From Acidiflorens sp049273945 (lineage in GTDB: Bacteria > Acidobacteriota > Terriglobia > Terriglobales > Acidobacteriaceae): a DNA stretch of 64,000 nt. This document shows, one piece after another, positions 41,274 to 51,040 of this stretch. Made by a program: the position numbers and the translations under genes. Below the pieces are notes generated by a model. That model was not told the DNA's origin, did no database searches, and was given only the letters and a program-made list of their open reading frames with translations. Where the stretch lies: NCBI GenBank assembly GCA_049273945.1, contig JBASRS010000005.1, positions 19,443 to 83,442 on the forward strand, written 5' to 3'. The stretch's first letter is position 1. Every line of letters starts with the position of its first letter.

Positions 41274-44200
41274 TTGGCGTCGGGCGCAGCGTCTCACTCT
41301 GATGAGACCTTCCAGAAGCTGCTCCTCGAGCTCTCCCACGCCGCTTTCCAAAGCAGCGATGCCAGTCATGTCATCGAGTTCTTTTGCCGTCTCGCGCGTG
41401 AGTTCTTTCATGCGAGTGGTGCCTACTTTTGGAGCCGTACTCCCGAGGGTGGACTAGTCGGAGCTCAAGCGGACGGCTTCGAAGCGGAACGCTTCCGAGG
41501 CTTGCGCTTGCAACCCGGAGACTCGTCCGTTGCCCTGGAAGCGGTGCAAGGCCGGCGCACTGTCTTTCTCAACGATGTGGAGATGACGCGCTATCCCCGG
41601 CTGGCGGAATTCCGGGCCCAAGCCGCGATGGCCGCTCCCTTGCTCGTTTCCGGCGAGGTCATCGGCGCCATCGCATTTCTGCAGGACGAGGCTGGGGGCC
41701 GCTTTGATGAAGATTCAGCGGCCAAGGCCACGATTCTGGCCGCCCAGCTCGGCACCGCCCTGGAAGCGTTACGGCTGAGTGTGCTTTCGCGGGAAGAACA
41801 CCGTCGCGCGATGATTCTGGCCGAGGTGGCCACCGCGCTGCACGGCTTACCCGACACTTCTTCGGTGATGGAGGGGATCGCCGACCGCCTGCGCGTCCTG
41901 CTGCACTCTCCGGTCGTCATCATCTTTGTTCACGAAGAGGCTTCCTTCCGGCTGGAGGCGGTCTCGGCGGATACCCCCCGGCTGGCGCGCTCCGTCCGGT
42001 CTCGTTATCAGGAGCACGATCTGCGCTCTTCGCTCGAGATTGCCACCCGGGCCGTGGCCGCCGGCGAGCGCATCACGGTCAGCATTGATGCCGCGTCGCA
42101 CCTGGGAGAAGACTCGCCCGCGGGAGTTCTCATCGCGGCCCCGTTTCGCAGCTCGCGCTCGCACGGCGCAATTCTCGTGTACCCGCGACGGTCAAATCCC
42201 TTCACGCAGGAAGAAAAGATGCTGGTTTCCGCCCTCGCCGGATTCGGCGCGGTCGCCATCGCCAACGCCGAACTCTACGGCATGGCGCGGTCGCAAGCGC
42301 AGGATCTGCACGCCATCCTGGAGATCTCCTCGGAACTGGGCTCGGCCGGCAAGCTCGACCAGTTCATGCAGACCTTCGTGGTGCGCGCCTCCGGTTTTCT
42401 GGGCTTCCGGCGTTGTTTCATCGGACTGCTGGAGAACGACGTCTTCCGCATTCGTTGGGGAGTTGAAGACGGGCGGACGCGCCCGATGGAGATCCTGCTC
42501 CCGGACGGCGTGGCCATCCGCACCCTCAAGCAGAAGCAGGTATTTCTCACCGAGGACGCCGCTGCTGTCCCCGGCGCCAACATGGAGTTCGTCAATTCCT
42601 TCAAGATCCGCCAGCTTCTCGCCGTGCCATTGCTAGGTTCCACGGGCGAAGTGTTGGGGATGTTCGGCATGCTTGACCGGCTGCAGCCGGGGCACATCCC
42701 GGAAGAGGACGTCCGCCGCGCCCGCGCGCTCGCGGCGCAAGCTGCGATCGCGCTCGAGCTGACCCACAATCTGCATCACTCCGACCAGCATCGCCGCCGC
42801 GCCGAGGCGCTGGTGGCGCTCGCGCTGGAGCTGAACACCGTCCTGCATCTGCCCGAGTTCACGCGGAATTTCGCCCGCCGCGCCGCCGATCTTCTGGGCG
42901 CGCGCGCCGTGGCGCTCAGTCTTTTTCAGGGTGCGGCGCAAGAAACCGTCCTTCTGCAGGGCGCCGCCGAGGTGGAAGACAAAGCGTTGCTTCGCCGCTT
43001 CAACCTGGCGCTCGGCGGGGCGCTCTCGAAGAACGAAGCGGACGTTGTCCTCGCCCCGGCCAGCGAGTTGCTGGGGTCTGCGCTGGCCTCCAGCCTCGGA
43101 TGGGCCGATTGCACCCTGGTGCGGCTGGCCGGCGCTTCCGGAGAGCTGATCGGCGTTTTGTGTCTTGCGGATCGCGAAGTCGTGCCCACCACCGAAGATC
43201 AACAGTTGCTGCGCGCCGTCGCCAGCCACGCCAGCGTCGCTCTCGAAAATGCGTGCCTGTTCACTCGCATGGAGCAGGCCAACCGCCACTGGGTCGAAGT
43301 CTTTGACGCCATCAGCGACTTGATCGTCGTGCACGATGAAGTGCACAACATCCTGCGCGTCAACCGCTCGCTCGCTGATTTCGTGGGTATTGCCCCGGAC
43401 CAGTTGATCGGCGTCAACATGCGCGCTCTCGAGGCCCTCTCCAGCGGCGCGCCTCCCCACGGCTGCCCGTTCTGCCGCACCGGCGACGGCCTCGACGAAT
43501 ACGTGCACCCCGTGATTGAGCGCACTTACCTGGTTTCGACCTCCCGCATTCACGCCGCCGCCAGTGCGCAAATGCAGACCGTGCATGTTCTCAAGGACAT
43601 CACCGACCGGCGCGAAGCCGAGCAACGTTATCGCGAGTTGTTCGACAACATTCAGGAAGGCATTTTCTTCTCCACGCCGCAGGGGCGATTTATTGAAGTG
43701 AACGACGCCCTGGTGCGCATTCTCGGCTATCGCAATCGCGAGGAGTTGCTGCAGGTGGACATCCCCAGCGCCGTCTACTTCTCGCCAGAACGGCGCGAGG
43801 AACTGGCCGCCATTATCGATCGCCAAGGCGGCGTGCGCAATCACGAAGAAGTCCTGCGGCGCAAAGATGGATCACCGGTACACGTGCTGATTAACAGTTT
43901 TGCCTTGCGCGATGCACAGGGCGCGATTTTGCAATATCGTGGACTCCTGCTCGACGTCTCCGGTCTTCACCATTCCCAAACCGAGTTGCAGCGTGAGCGC
44001 GACTTCTCGGACAAGGTTTTGAACCATACGCAGAGCCTGATTCTGGTGACCGACACCGAGGGCGTCATCAGCTATGCCAACCGCCGCTGGAGCGGTCTCG
44101 GTTTCACCCAGGGCCAACTGCTCGGACATCCCTTGCCGGAACTAGCCACTCCCGCGCGCCAGGCCGCGCTACGCGCTGCGCTGACGTCCGTCGCCCGCGG

Positions 44201-45086
44201 GCAACAGGTGGACAACTTCGATCTGCAACTGCTTCGAGGCGATGGCACCAGCGGACATTTCTCCGTCAATCTCAGCCCCATCAGCGGAGACGACGGCCGC
44301 GTCACCAGTATCGTAGTGGTTATGACCGACGTCACCGACTCCGCCATGCTGCAAGCCAAGCTGGTCCATGCCGAGAGAATGGCCGCCGTCGGACAGTTGG
44401 TTTCCGGCGTGGCCCATGAAGTTAACAATCCCCTCACCGCCATCCTCGGGTTTGCCGATCTTCTGGTCGAGGCTCCCGACTTGCCCGAGAGTGCGCGCCG
44501 CGATCTGCGCGTGATCCTGCAGGAGGCGCAGCGCACCAAGCAAATCGTTCAGAACCTGCTCAGTTTCGCCCGCCAGATGCCGGCGCAGCGCCGCGCCGTA
44601 CAGTTGAATGTCATTTTGCGCCGCACCGTGCAGTTGCGCGCCTACGACTTCCATTCTCACGGCGTCGAGATCATTGAACGCCTGGATGAGTCGCTGCCGG
44701 AAGTCGTCGGCGACCCGCACCAGTTGCAGCAGGTGTTCCTCAATATCCTCAACAACGCTCACGACGCGGTCCGCGAAAGCGGGCGGCCCGCCCGCATCGA
44801 GATCATGAGCGCCCGCAATGGCTCTTGGGTCGAAGTCTCGTTCCGCGACAACGGCGCCGGGATTGCCTATCCGGACCGAATTTTTGATCCCTTCTTCACC
44901 ACCAAGGAAGTGGGGAAAGGAACGGGACTAGGCCTGAGTATCTGTTACGGGATCGTCCACGAACATGGCGGCGAAATCGCATGCCACAACAACCTGGACT
45001 CCGAAGGAGCGACCTTCATCGTGCGCCTCCCCGTGGCCTCGGAAGCGGCCTCCTTTGGAGCCGTGGCAGGAGTGCATCCAAAATGA
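41274..45086 (+). CDS. Soluble multi-GAF/PAS sensor histidine kinase (1270 aa)
   Basis: A cytoplasmic kinase with no transmembrane segment. Approximately: four GAF domains (20-170, 175-330, 335-495, 505-660), three PAS domains (665-775, 780-905, 915-1030), a HisKA domain with His1048 in SGVAHEVNNPLTAILGF, and an HATPase with HQLQQVFLNILNNAHDAV, FRDNGAGI and GKGTGLGLSICYGIVHEHGG. PAS1 carries CPFCRT, a possible metal or redox site. The frame permits only a TTG start (41274), preceded by GGAAA; this start is uncertain. Stop overlaps the next gene (ATGA). It likely phosphorylates the receiver and/or NtrC-type regulator downstream. Confidence 0.9.
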   Translation: MASGAASHSDETFQKLLLELSHAAFQSSDASHVIEFFCRLAREFFHASGAYFWSRTPEGGLVGAQADGFEAERFRGLRLQPGDSSVALEAVQGRRTVFLNDVEMTRYPRLAEFRAQAAMAAPLLVSGEVIGAIAFLQDEAGGRFDEDSAAKATILAAQLGTALEALRLSVLSREEHRRAMILAEVATALHGLPDTSSVMEGIADRLRVLLHSPVVIIFVHEEASFRLEAVSADTPRLARSVRSRYQEHDLRSSLEIATRAVAAGERITVSIDAASHLGEDSPAGVLIAAPFRSSRSHGAILVYPRRSNPFTQEEKMLVSALAGFGAVAIANAELYGMARSQAQDLHAILEISSELGSAGKLDQFMQTFVVRASGFLGFRRCFIGLLENDVFRIRWGVEDGRTRPMEILLPDGVAIRTLKQKQVFLTEDAAAVPGANMEFVNSFKIRQLLAVPLLGSTGEVLGMFGMLDRLQPGHIPEEDVRRARALAAQAAIALELTHNLHHSDQHRRRAEALVALALELNTVLHLPEFTRNFARRAADLLGARAVALSLFQGAAQETVLLQGAAEVEDKALLRRFNLALGGALSKNEADVVLAPASELLGSALASSLGWADCTLVRLAGASGELIGVLCLADREVVPTTEDQQLLRAVASHASVALENACLFTRMEQANRHWVEVFDAISDLIVVHDEVHNILRVNRSLADFVGIAPDQLIGVNMRALEALSSGAPPHGCPFCRTGDGLDEYVHPVIERTYLVSTSRIHAAASAQMQTVHVLKDITDRREAEQRYRELFDNIQEGIFFSTPQGRFIEVNDALVRILGYRNREELLQVDIPSAVYFSPERREELAAIIDRQGGVRNHEEVLRRKDGSPVHVLINSFALRDAQGAILQYRGLLLDVSGLHHSQTELQRERDFSDKVLNHTQSLILVTDTEGVISYANRRWSGLGFTQGQLLGHPLPELATPARQAALRAALTSVARGQQVDNFDLQLLRGDGTSGHFSVNLSPISGDDGRVTSIVVVMTDVTDSAMLQAKLVHAERMAAVGQLVSGVAHEVNNPLTAILGFADLLVEAPDLPESARRDLRVILQEAQRTKQIVQNLLSFARQMPAQRRAVQLNVILRRTVQLRAYDFHSHGVEIIERLDESLPEVVGDPHQLQQVFLNILNNAHDAVRESGRPARIEIMSARNGSWVEVSFRDNGAGIAYPDRIFDPFFTTKEVGKGTGLGLSICYGIVHEHGGEIACHNNLDSEGATFIVRLPVASEAASFGAVAGVHPK

Positions 45087-45484
45087 CGCAGACGGGAACC
45101 AAATCCACTTCCGCGCCAGTGCTTCTGATTGAAGACGAGCCGGGGGTCATGGCTTATGTTCGAGCCGCCCTGGAACGCAATGGCTACCGTGTGGTGACCG
45201 CCGAATCCGGTGCCGAGGCCTTGCGTCGGCTGGCGAGTGACGAGTTTCAGGGAGTGGTTTCCGACATGCGCACTCCCGGCGGCGTGGATGGCGCCCAAGT
45301 CCATGCCTGGATCGCCCTTCACCGCCCCGAACTTGCTTCCAGGCTCGTTTTCATCACCGGCGACATTGCTAACGAAGAAACCGTCGCCACCCTGCAGCGT
45401 ACCGGTGCCCCCTGCGTCGAAAAGCCGTTTCGCGTGCAGCAGTTTATTTCCGTGGTCGAGAAGACGATGGGTCGCGCCTCATGA
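45083..45484 (+). CDS. Single-domain response regulator
   Basis: A 133-residue receiver: VLLIEDEPGVMAYVRAALER with the acidic pair, phospho-acceptor Asp61 in GVVSDMRTPGGVDG, Thr in VFITGDIANEET and Lys in PCVEKPFRVQQF. No output domain. Its ATG overlaps the kinase stop and its own stop overlaps the next start (both ATGA), so the three proteins are made together. It may act as a phosphate sink or intermediate between kinase and NtrC-type regulator. Confidence 0.92.
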   Translation: MTQTGTKSTSAPVLLIEDEPGVMAYVRAALERNGYRVVTAESGAEALRRLASDEFQGVVSDMRTPGGVDGAQVHAWIALHRPELASRLVFITGDIANEETVATLQRTGAPCVEKPFRVQQFISVVEKTMGRAS

Positions 45485-46893
45485 GTGAGGATTTTCGAAT
45501 CCGGCTGCTGGTGGTGGATGACGAGCAGAGCATTCGCAAGCTTTGCATGACGGTCGGCGAGTCGCTGGGATTTACCTGCCTCGAAGCCGAGAGCGGCGAG
45601 GCCGCCCTGGCGCTACTCGAAGAACAGCCCGCCCACATGGTGCTCACCGACATGGTCATGCCGCGCATGTCGGGGCTGGAATTTCTCGAGCAGGTCAAGC
45701 AGTTGCATCCGCGCATCGAAGTCGCCGTCATGACCGGGCACGGCTCCATCGAGACCGCCGTCCAGGCCATGAAGCTGGGCGCCTACGACTACATTTCGAA
45801 GCCCTTCGCGCCGCTTGATGAACTGAAGCTCTTTCTGCGCCGCATGGCCGACAAGGTCCGCCTGGAAGAAGAAAATCAGTACCTGCGCGAGCGTTCCGAA
45901 ACCGAGACCGCGGTGCACGGCATCATCGGAAATTCCGCCGGCATCCAGCACGTGCTGCGTTTGATCTCTCGCCTCAAAGACACGCGCACTCCCGTGCTGA
46001 TTTCCGGCGAGAGCGGAACCGGCAAGGAACTGGTGGCGCGTGCCCTGCACTATCGCGGAACCCTTGCCAATCGTCCGTTCGTCGCCGTGGATTGCGGTTC
46101 GCTCGTCCCCACCCTGATCGAAAGCGAGCTGTTTGGCTACGAAAAGGGCGCGTTCACCGGCGCGCTCCGTTCCAAGCAAGGCCTGCTGCAATCGGCCGAC
46201 ACGGGCACCATCTTCCTCGACGAAGTGGGCGAACTCCCGCTCGAAATGCAGGCCAAGATTTTGCGCTTCCTGCAGGAGAAGGAAGTGCGCCCGGTGGGCA
46301 GCAATCAAAAAGTGAAAGTGGACGTGCGCATCATGGCCGCCACCAACCGCGATCTCGAAACCGAATACAAGAAGGGGACCTTCCGCAAGGATCTTTATTT
46401 CCGGCTGAACGTGGTGACCATCCATCTGCCGGCCTTGCGGGAGCGCCGCTCGGATATCCCCATCCTCACGACCTGGTTTCTGGAACGGCTGGCGCCCGGA
46501 CGCGACGCCTCGGTCTCGGGCGCCGCCATGAAAGCGCTGCTCGCCTACGACTGGCCGGGCAATGTCCGCGAACTGGAGAACTGTCTGGAGCGCGCCGTCG
46601 CTCTCGGCGACCAGCGCCGCATTGATCTCAGCGATCTGCCTCCGTCCATTGCCCGCGCGGAAGCGCCCGAGAAAGCTGAGGCCGTTGAATTGTCAGCGTC
46701 CGCCGACCCCACTACCACCGATCTTGAGGACATTGAGCGAGCTACGATTGAGCGCGTCTTTGCCCAGGTCAGAGGAGACAAAGCGCTGGCGGGGAAGATG
46801 CTGGGAATCAGCCGGGCCACGCTCTACCGCAAGCTGAAGCGGTACAACATTGGGTTGCGGGAAGAGTCGTCAAGTCCGGCGACCTTGCAGTAG
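45481..46893 (+). CDS. NtrC-family sigma-54-dependent response regulator
   Basis: A 470-residue enhancer-binding activator. Receiver at 1-125 with Asp57 (MVLTDMVMPRMSG); AAA+ domain from about 145 with Walker A GESGTGKE (176-183), the sigma-54 contact loop GAFTGA (223-228), Walker B TIFLDEVGELPLEMQ, and a C-terminal Fis-type helix-turn-helix (GKMLGISRATLYRKLKRYNI). All catalytic motifs are intact. Cognate sensor is the upstream kinase. Targets are not known; a candidate -24/-12 promoter precedes the divergent che operon. Confidence 0.96.
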   Translation: MSEDFRIRLLVVDDEQSIRKLCMTVGESLGFTCLEAESGEAALALLEEQPAHMVLTDMVMPRMSGLEFLEQVKQLHPRIEVAVMTGHGSIETAVQAMKLGAYDYISKPFAPLDELKLFLRRMADKVRLEEENQYLRERSETETAVHGIIGNSAGIQHVLRLISRLKDTRTPVLISGESGTGKELVARALHYRGTLANRPFVAVDCGSLVPTLIESELFGYEKGAFTGALRSKQGLLQSADTGTIFLDEVGELPLEMQAKILRFLQEKEVRPVGSNQKVKVDVRIMAATNRDLETEYKKGTFRKDLYFRLNVVTIHLPALRERRSDIPILTTWFLERLAPGRDASVSGAAMKALLAYDWPGNVRELENCLERAVALGDQRRIDLSDLPPSIARAEAPEKAEAVELSASADPTTTDLEDIERATIERVFAQVRGDKALAGKMLGISRATLYRKLKRYNIGLREESSSPATLQ

Positions 46894-47144
46894 GCGGCTG
46901 GAGAATGATCGGGAAACGTTTCGTCTGTCCCCGAGTTTCCTCCAGAAGCAATGCCCAACCGTAAATTACTTGTACATTTCCGCAATCCTTTTCAGTTTTG
47001 CTTCATACAAAGCAAGCGGCCCCGAAAAGACGTGGAAACGGCCGTCGTTGTCTGTATACTCCTTGCGCGCCGAGTTCCGAACCGTCCCCCAGCCGGTGCG
47101 TTCGCAGCAGACAAGACTCTAAGCGGATTTGACCCGGAGGCTTC

Positions 47145-48785
47145 ATGAAGTCTTTGCGGCACTCGCATATTCCCGAACGCTTCGTTTCCGAATGTCCGAC
47201 ATTCGCGAACCTATTTTCTTGCCTGCTGTTGTTGGTCGTGAGCGCTGTAACGAGCAACCTGCAAGCACAAACCTATACCGACATGCACGACTTCAACTGT
47301 AAGGTTGACGGCTGCGGTCCGACTTATGCAGGGATAGTGGGGCAAGGTAGAGATGGAAATCTGTACGGCACGACACAGCCAGGTACGAGCGGCGGCGGCA
47401 CGATTTATACGATCACGCCGTCGGGTGCATTCAACGTAATCTTCACCTTCAACAACGCCGGAACTGACGGATTTTCCCCCACCACCGGCCTGACTCTGGG
47501 CACCGATGGCAATTTCTACGGCGGCACCGCAACCGGCGGGGCGAACGGCTTTGGAACGCTATTCAAGATAACTCCGGCAGGAGTGCTGACCACGCTGCAC
47601 GATTTCACGTCCACTGAGGCGGGGTTCCCTTACGGTCCGCCTGTGGCGGGCAAGAACGGTACCTTTTACGGCGTGACCCGCTACGGCAAAGCGTGGTCGC
47701 TTACTCAGTCAGGAACTTTTAAGTTGCTGCCGAATCCAACCCCCGGCGAAAGCCGCGCGCCGCTGACTGCAGCCAGCGATGGCAACCTCTACGGAACAAC
47801 AATCAACGGCGGAACCGGCAATGGAACAGTCTTCCAGATGTCAACAGCCGGGAAGATCAAGATTATTTATAACTTCGACAACACCCACGGAGCAAAGCCA
47901 ATTGGACCGGTGGTCCAAGGCAGCGATGGCTTTTTGTACGGAACTGCCTCAACTGGGGGCTCTATACCCAACGCTTTTGGCGTTGTGTTCAAGCTCAGCA
48001 CCAAGGGCGCCATTACGGTGCTCCACGAATTCGATAGCACCAACGCCGCCGATGGCTACGAACCGCTCGGAGGCTTGGTTGAGGGCACGGATGGAAATTT
48101 CTACGGAACAACGTGGACAGGAAAAGTGCATGGCGTGATTTTCAAAATCACCAAGAGCGGCACATACACCGTGCTGTATGCGTTCGATGGAACTCACGGT
48201 TCGGGGCCTGCAACTACCCAGATGCAGAACACCAACGGCATCATTTACGGAGCAACTGTATCAGGCGGCGTCTCATTCAATGGTGTCTTCTACAACTTCG
48301 ATGTCGGGATGTCGCCTTTCCTGTCGCTGGTCGGATTCCCAGCGGCTACAGCGGGTAAGACTGTTCAAATTCTTGGCCAGGGGCTGACGGGCACAACTAG
48401 CGTCAGGTTCGGATCGGGGTCCGCCACCTTCAACGTAGTAAGCGACACCTACATGACCGCCGTCGTCCCGGCTTCAGGCACGACCGGGACAGTCACCGTG
48501 ACTACTCCGGGAGGCACTCTGAAGAGCAAACAGGTCTTCAAAGTTGTCCCCATGGTCAAGAGCTTCAGCCCGACCAGCGGACCGGTGGGAACTCAAGTGA
48601 CAATCACCGGCAGCGGATTTACGGGCGCCAGCAAAGTGACGTTCGGCGGAGTCAAAGCAACCACGTACACGGTGGACTCCGGTACGCAGATCACTGCCAT
48701 CGTGCCCACAGGAGCTGTTACCGGGAAGATCGCAGTCACCACTACGGGAGGAACGGCATCGAAAGGTATCTTTGTGGTCAACTGA
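47145..48785 (+). CDS. Secreted Gloeo_Verruco-repeat protein with two IPT/TIG domains
   Basis: A 546-residue exported protein with a signal peptide near 25-42 (LLLLVVSAVTSNLQAQ). Residues about 45-385 hold repeats of the type LTLGTDGNFYGGTATGGANG then FGTLFKITPAGVLTTLHDF, spaced about 55 residues; this matches the TIGR03803 (Gloeo_Verruco) repeat, probably a beta-propeller. Two Ig-like IPT/TIG domains follow (TAGKTVQILGQGLTGTTSVR; SFSPTSGPVGTQVTITGSGF). Function unknown; surface or extracellular location inferred. GGAGG precedes the ATG. A paralogue lies convergent at 49106-50800. Confidence 0.88.
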   Translation: MKSLRHSHIPERFVSECPTFANLFSCLLLLVVSAVTSNLQAQTYTDMHDFNCKVDGCGPTYAGIVGQGRDGNLYGTTQPGTSGGGTIYTITPSGAFNVIFTFNNAGTDGFSPTTGLTLGTDGNFYGGTATGGANGFGTLFKITPAGVLTTLHDFTSTEAGFPYGPPVAGKNGTFYGVTRYGKAWSLTQSGTFKLLPNPTPGESRAPLTAASDGNLYGTTINGGTGNGTVFQMSTAGKIKIIYNFDNTHGAKPIGPVVQGSDGFLYGTASTGGSIPNAFGVVFKLSTKGAITVLHEFDSTNAADGYEPLGGLVEGTDGNFYGTTWTGKVHGVIFKITKSGTYTVLYAFDGTHGSGPATTQMQNTNGIIYGATVSGGVSFNGVFYNFDVGMSPFLSLVGFPAATAGKTVQILGQGLTGTTSVRFGSGSATFNVVSDTYMTAVVPASGTTGTVTVTTPGGTLKSKQVFKVVPMVKSFSPTSGPVGTQVTITGSGFTGASKVTFGGVKATTYTVDSGTQITAIVPTGAVTGKIAVTTTGGTASKGIFVVN

Positions 48786-48849
48786 ATCTCCCAACCTCCA
48801 ATACGGCCGTGGTGTCCCAGATAACCGGCGGGTGCCCTCGAGTTACATA

Positions 48850-49048
48850 GGCCACCCGCCTGATCCTGCTACCGGCTTAGAAGACATCGAACGGGCGACG
48901 ATCCAGCGCGTGTTTATTCAGGTCAACGGAGACAAGGGCGCTGGCCCGCAAGATGCTCGGCATCACCCGGTCCACGCTCTTCCGCAAGCTGAAGCGGTAT
49001 AACATTGGGTTGCGGGAAGAGTCTGCGGCACCACCTACGCTGCAGTGA
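48850..49048 (+). pseudogene. 3' remnant of a second NtrC-type regulator gene
   Basis: Codons from 48850 read GHPPDPATGLEDIERATIQR, then VFIQVNGDK, matching residues near the end of the intact regulator at 45481-46893 (DLEDIERATIERVFAQVRGDK). After an extra G in AAGGGCG (48934-48939) the match continues in the next frame through LGITRSTLFRKLKRYNIGLR to a TGA at 49046-49048. Many differences are at third codon positions, so it is an old paralogue remnant rather than a fresh copy. The receiver and AAA+ parts are absent. Confidence 0.85.
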
Positions 49049-49105
49049 GGGCTGTGCTTCACCACCAGATATCTGACCCAATGTCCTTATTGAGAGATCT
49101 TCATG

Positions 49106-50800
49106 TCACGGTGTCACCGTAAAGTTTGTGGTACTCGTGGCCATTCCACCTGGTGTCGTGATAACAATCTTGCCTGTCTTTGCGCCACTCGGAACGGTCG
49201 CCGTCACCTGCGTGTCGGAATTCACCGTAAAGCTGGTAGCCACGACACCGCCAAATGTCACTTTCGTCGTCTGGGTCAGACTGACACCCGTGATGGTCAC
49301 GACTGTTCCCACTGGGCCGCTCGCCGGACTAAAACTCGTAATCTGCGGCGTCACGCGGAATTTTTTGTTGCTCTTCAGCTTTCCGCCGGATGTTGTCACA
49401 GTCACGAGGCCCGTTCTTGCGCCACTGGGAACAGTAGCGGTCAGGTAGGTCCCAGATACTATTGTGCGGTTCGCGGTAGTTCCGTTAAAGGATACGGTGG
49501 TTGTCGCGGTGAACCCTTGTCCTAGGAATTCGATGGTGTCTCCGACGTTGCCGGAGTAGGGAAGCAACCTGACGAAGGGCCGTAGCCCAGGGGCGGTCCA
49601 GCTATAGAAGACGCCACAACTAGCGTTGGGACTACCTGCAATGCAGGGGCTGACATTGCCGGTCCCTCCTAGCTGAGTGTCTCCATAGATGACCCCATTG
49701 GTGTGCTGAAATGGAGTGACATAGGGGTTCCAACCGGTGGTACCGTCAAAATTGTAGAGGACGGAAAATGCGCCTTTCGGGGTGATCTGGAAGAAAGTGC
49801 CAAAGCCAAGACTACCGCCGTAAGTATTCGCCCCGTAAAAATTGCCATCCGTCGCTTGTACCAGACCTGCGTTACCTTCGAAAGGAATGTACCCGTCGCT
49901 GGTTCCGTTGAAGCTGTGCAGCACCGTGAGCGTTCCGCCGGCTGTGATCTTGAAGACCTCACCAAACCCGTTAGCTCCGCCCTGGCCTGTCGTCCCATAG
50001 AAACTGCCGTCGGTGCCCTGAACCAGAGGACTAGTGGGATCTTGGCCATCTGTGCAGCCGGGCTGAGAACAGAAGTTGTGAAGAACGGTCAGCTTGCCCG
50101 CAGGGGTAATCTTGAATACCACACCACCACCTGACCCGCCGCTGGTGCCTCCTTTCGAGGTGGTTCCGTAGAAGTTGCCATTCGTACCTAGAACCAATGG
50201 GCCCCAAGGTTGGAAGCCATGCGTGAAGTCAAACGAGTACAAGGTGGTGAAGTCTCCAGCGGGCGTGATCCTATACACCGTGCCGCAGCCATTACCGCAG
50301 GCGTTGTTAGCTCCCCTCCACGTCGTTCCATAAAAGTTCCTGTCCGTTCCCTCAATTGGCTGTGATTTCGGGTTGTCCCCGTCGGCCAATCCGGTGAAGT
50401 CGTGCAGCACAGTAAGAACGCCAGCCGGAGTTACTGTGTATACAGTTCCATCGCCAAGGGCTCCACCGCCCTGGGAGGCGCCATAGAATTTACCATCGGT
50501 GCCGAGCGTGAGCCCGCCCAGTGGCACCCAACAACAAACGAAGCTGTAAACGACACTAAGCGTTCCGTCGGGTGAGATCCTAAACACCGCGCCCTGGTTA
50601 TTCGCTCCCCCATTAGGCGTCGTGCTGTACAGGCTGCCGTCTTGGCCCTGCGCCACAGTTCCCGCGGCGAGGGGCTGGATTGGGTCGCCACCGGCGCTTC
50701 CGAAGTTATAGAGCACAGAGAACGTTTGGGCGTGGAGGCTGGCAACCGAGGCAACGGTCAAGACGAGCAGGGCGAGTGCAAAAGTCTGCACCTTTCTCAT
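49106..50800 (-). CDS. Secreted Gloeo_Verruco-repeat protein with IPT/TIG domains (paralogue)
   Basis: A 564-residue exported protein; signal peptide at 1-24 (FALALLVLTVASVASLHAQ). About seven Gloeo_Verruco repeats (for example LVQGTDGSFYGTTGQGGANG then FGEVFKITAGGTLTVLHSFN) are followed by two IPT/TIG domains (NVGDTIEFLGQGFTATTTVS; SFSPASGPVGTVVTITGVSL). Closely related in order and motifs to 47145-48785 and convergent with it. ATG 50800 is chosen for the signal peptide and the GGAG upstream. Role unknown. Confidence 0.88.
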   Translation of the reverse strand: MRKVQTFALALLVLTVASVASLHAQTFSVLYNFGSAGGDPIQPLAAGTVAQGQDGSLYSTTPNGGANNQGAVFRISPDGTLSVVYSFVCCWVPLGGLTLGTDGKFYGASQGGGALGDGTVYTVTPAGVLTVLHDFTGLADGDNPKSQPIEGTDRNFYGTTWRGANNACGNGCGTVYRITPAGDFTTLYSFDFTHGFQPWGPLVLGTNGNFYGTTSKGGTSGGSGGGVVFKITPAGKLTVLHNFCSQPGCTDGQDPTSPLVQGTDGSFYGTTGQGGANGFGEVFKITAGGTLTVLHSFNGTSDGYIPFEGNAGLVQATDGNFYGANTYGGSLGFGTFFQITPKGAFSVLYNFDGTTGWNPYVTPFQHTNGVIYGDTQLGGTGNVSPCIAGSPNASCGVFYSWTAPGLRPFVRLLPYSGNVGDTIEFLGQGFTATTTVSFNGTTANRTIVSGTYLTATVPSGARTGLVTVTTSGGKLKSNKKFRVTPQITSFSPASGPVGTVVTITGVSLTQTTKVTFGGVVATSFTVNSDTQVTATVPSGAKTGKIVITTPGGMATSTTNFTVTP

Positions 50801-50995
50801 TGGGGATGCTCCTTGCGGTGCGGATTGGAGTTCAAGCCTGGAGCGGAGCACTCTCGACCCGCTCCGGCTTCGCCGTGCAGCCTCTGGTCGAATGTGGTAT
50901 GATCCGCCCGCGTTTCCGGGACGGGCATCTCATAGCCGCATGCCAGTAGCCCGATTGCACGGCAGCTCAAGCTAAGCCGGAAACAGCGACATGTC

Positions 50996-51015
50996 CTTAA
51001 GAAACTCTTAAGAAA
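50996..51015 (+). promoter_or_regulatory. Direct repeat CTTAAGAAA x2, candidate winged-helix binding site
   Basis: CTTAAGAAA occurs at 50996-51004 and again at 51007-51015, an 11-bp start-to-start spacing (one helical turn). It lies 25 bases upstream of the start codon of a winged-helix regulator. OmpR/CadC-type wings typically bind such direct repeats, so autoregulation is plausible. Confidence 0.5.
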
Positions 51016-51040
51016 TTCCAAAAAGTGCCGGGTTTTGGCG

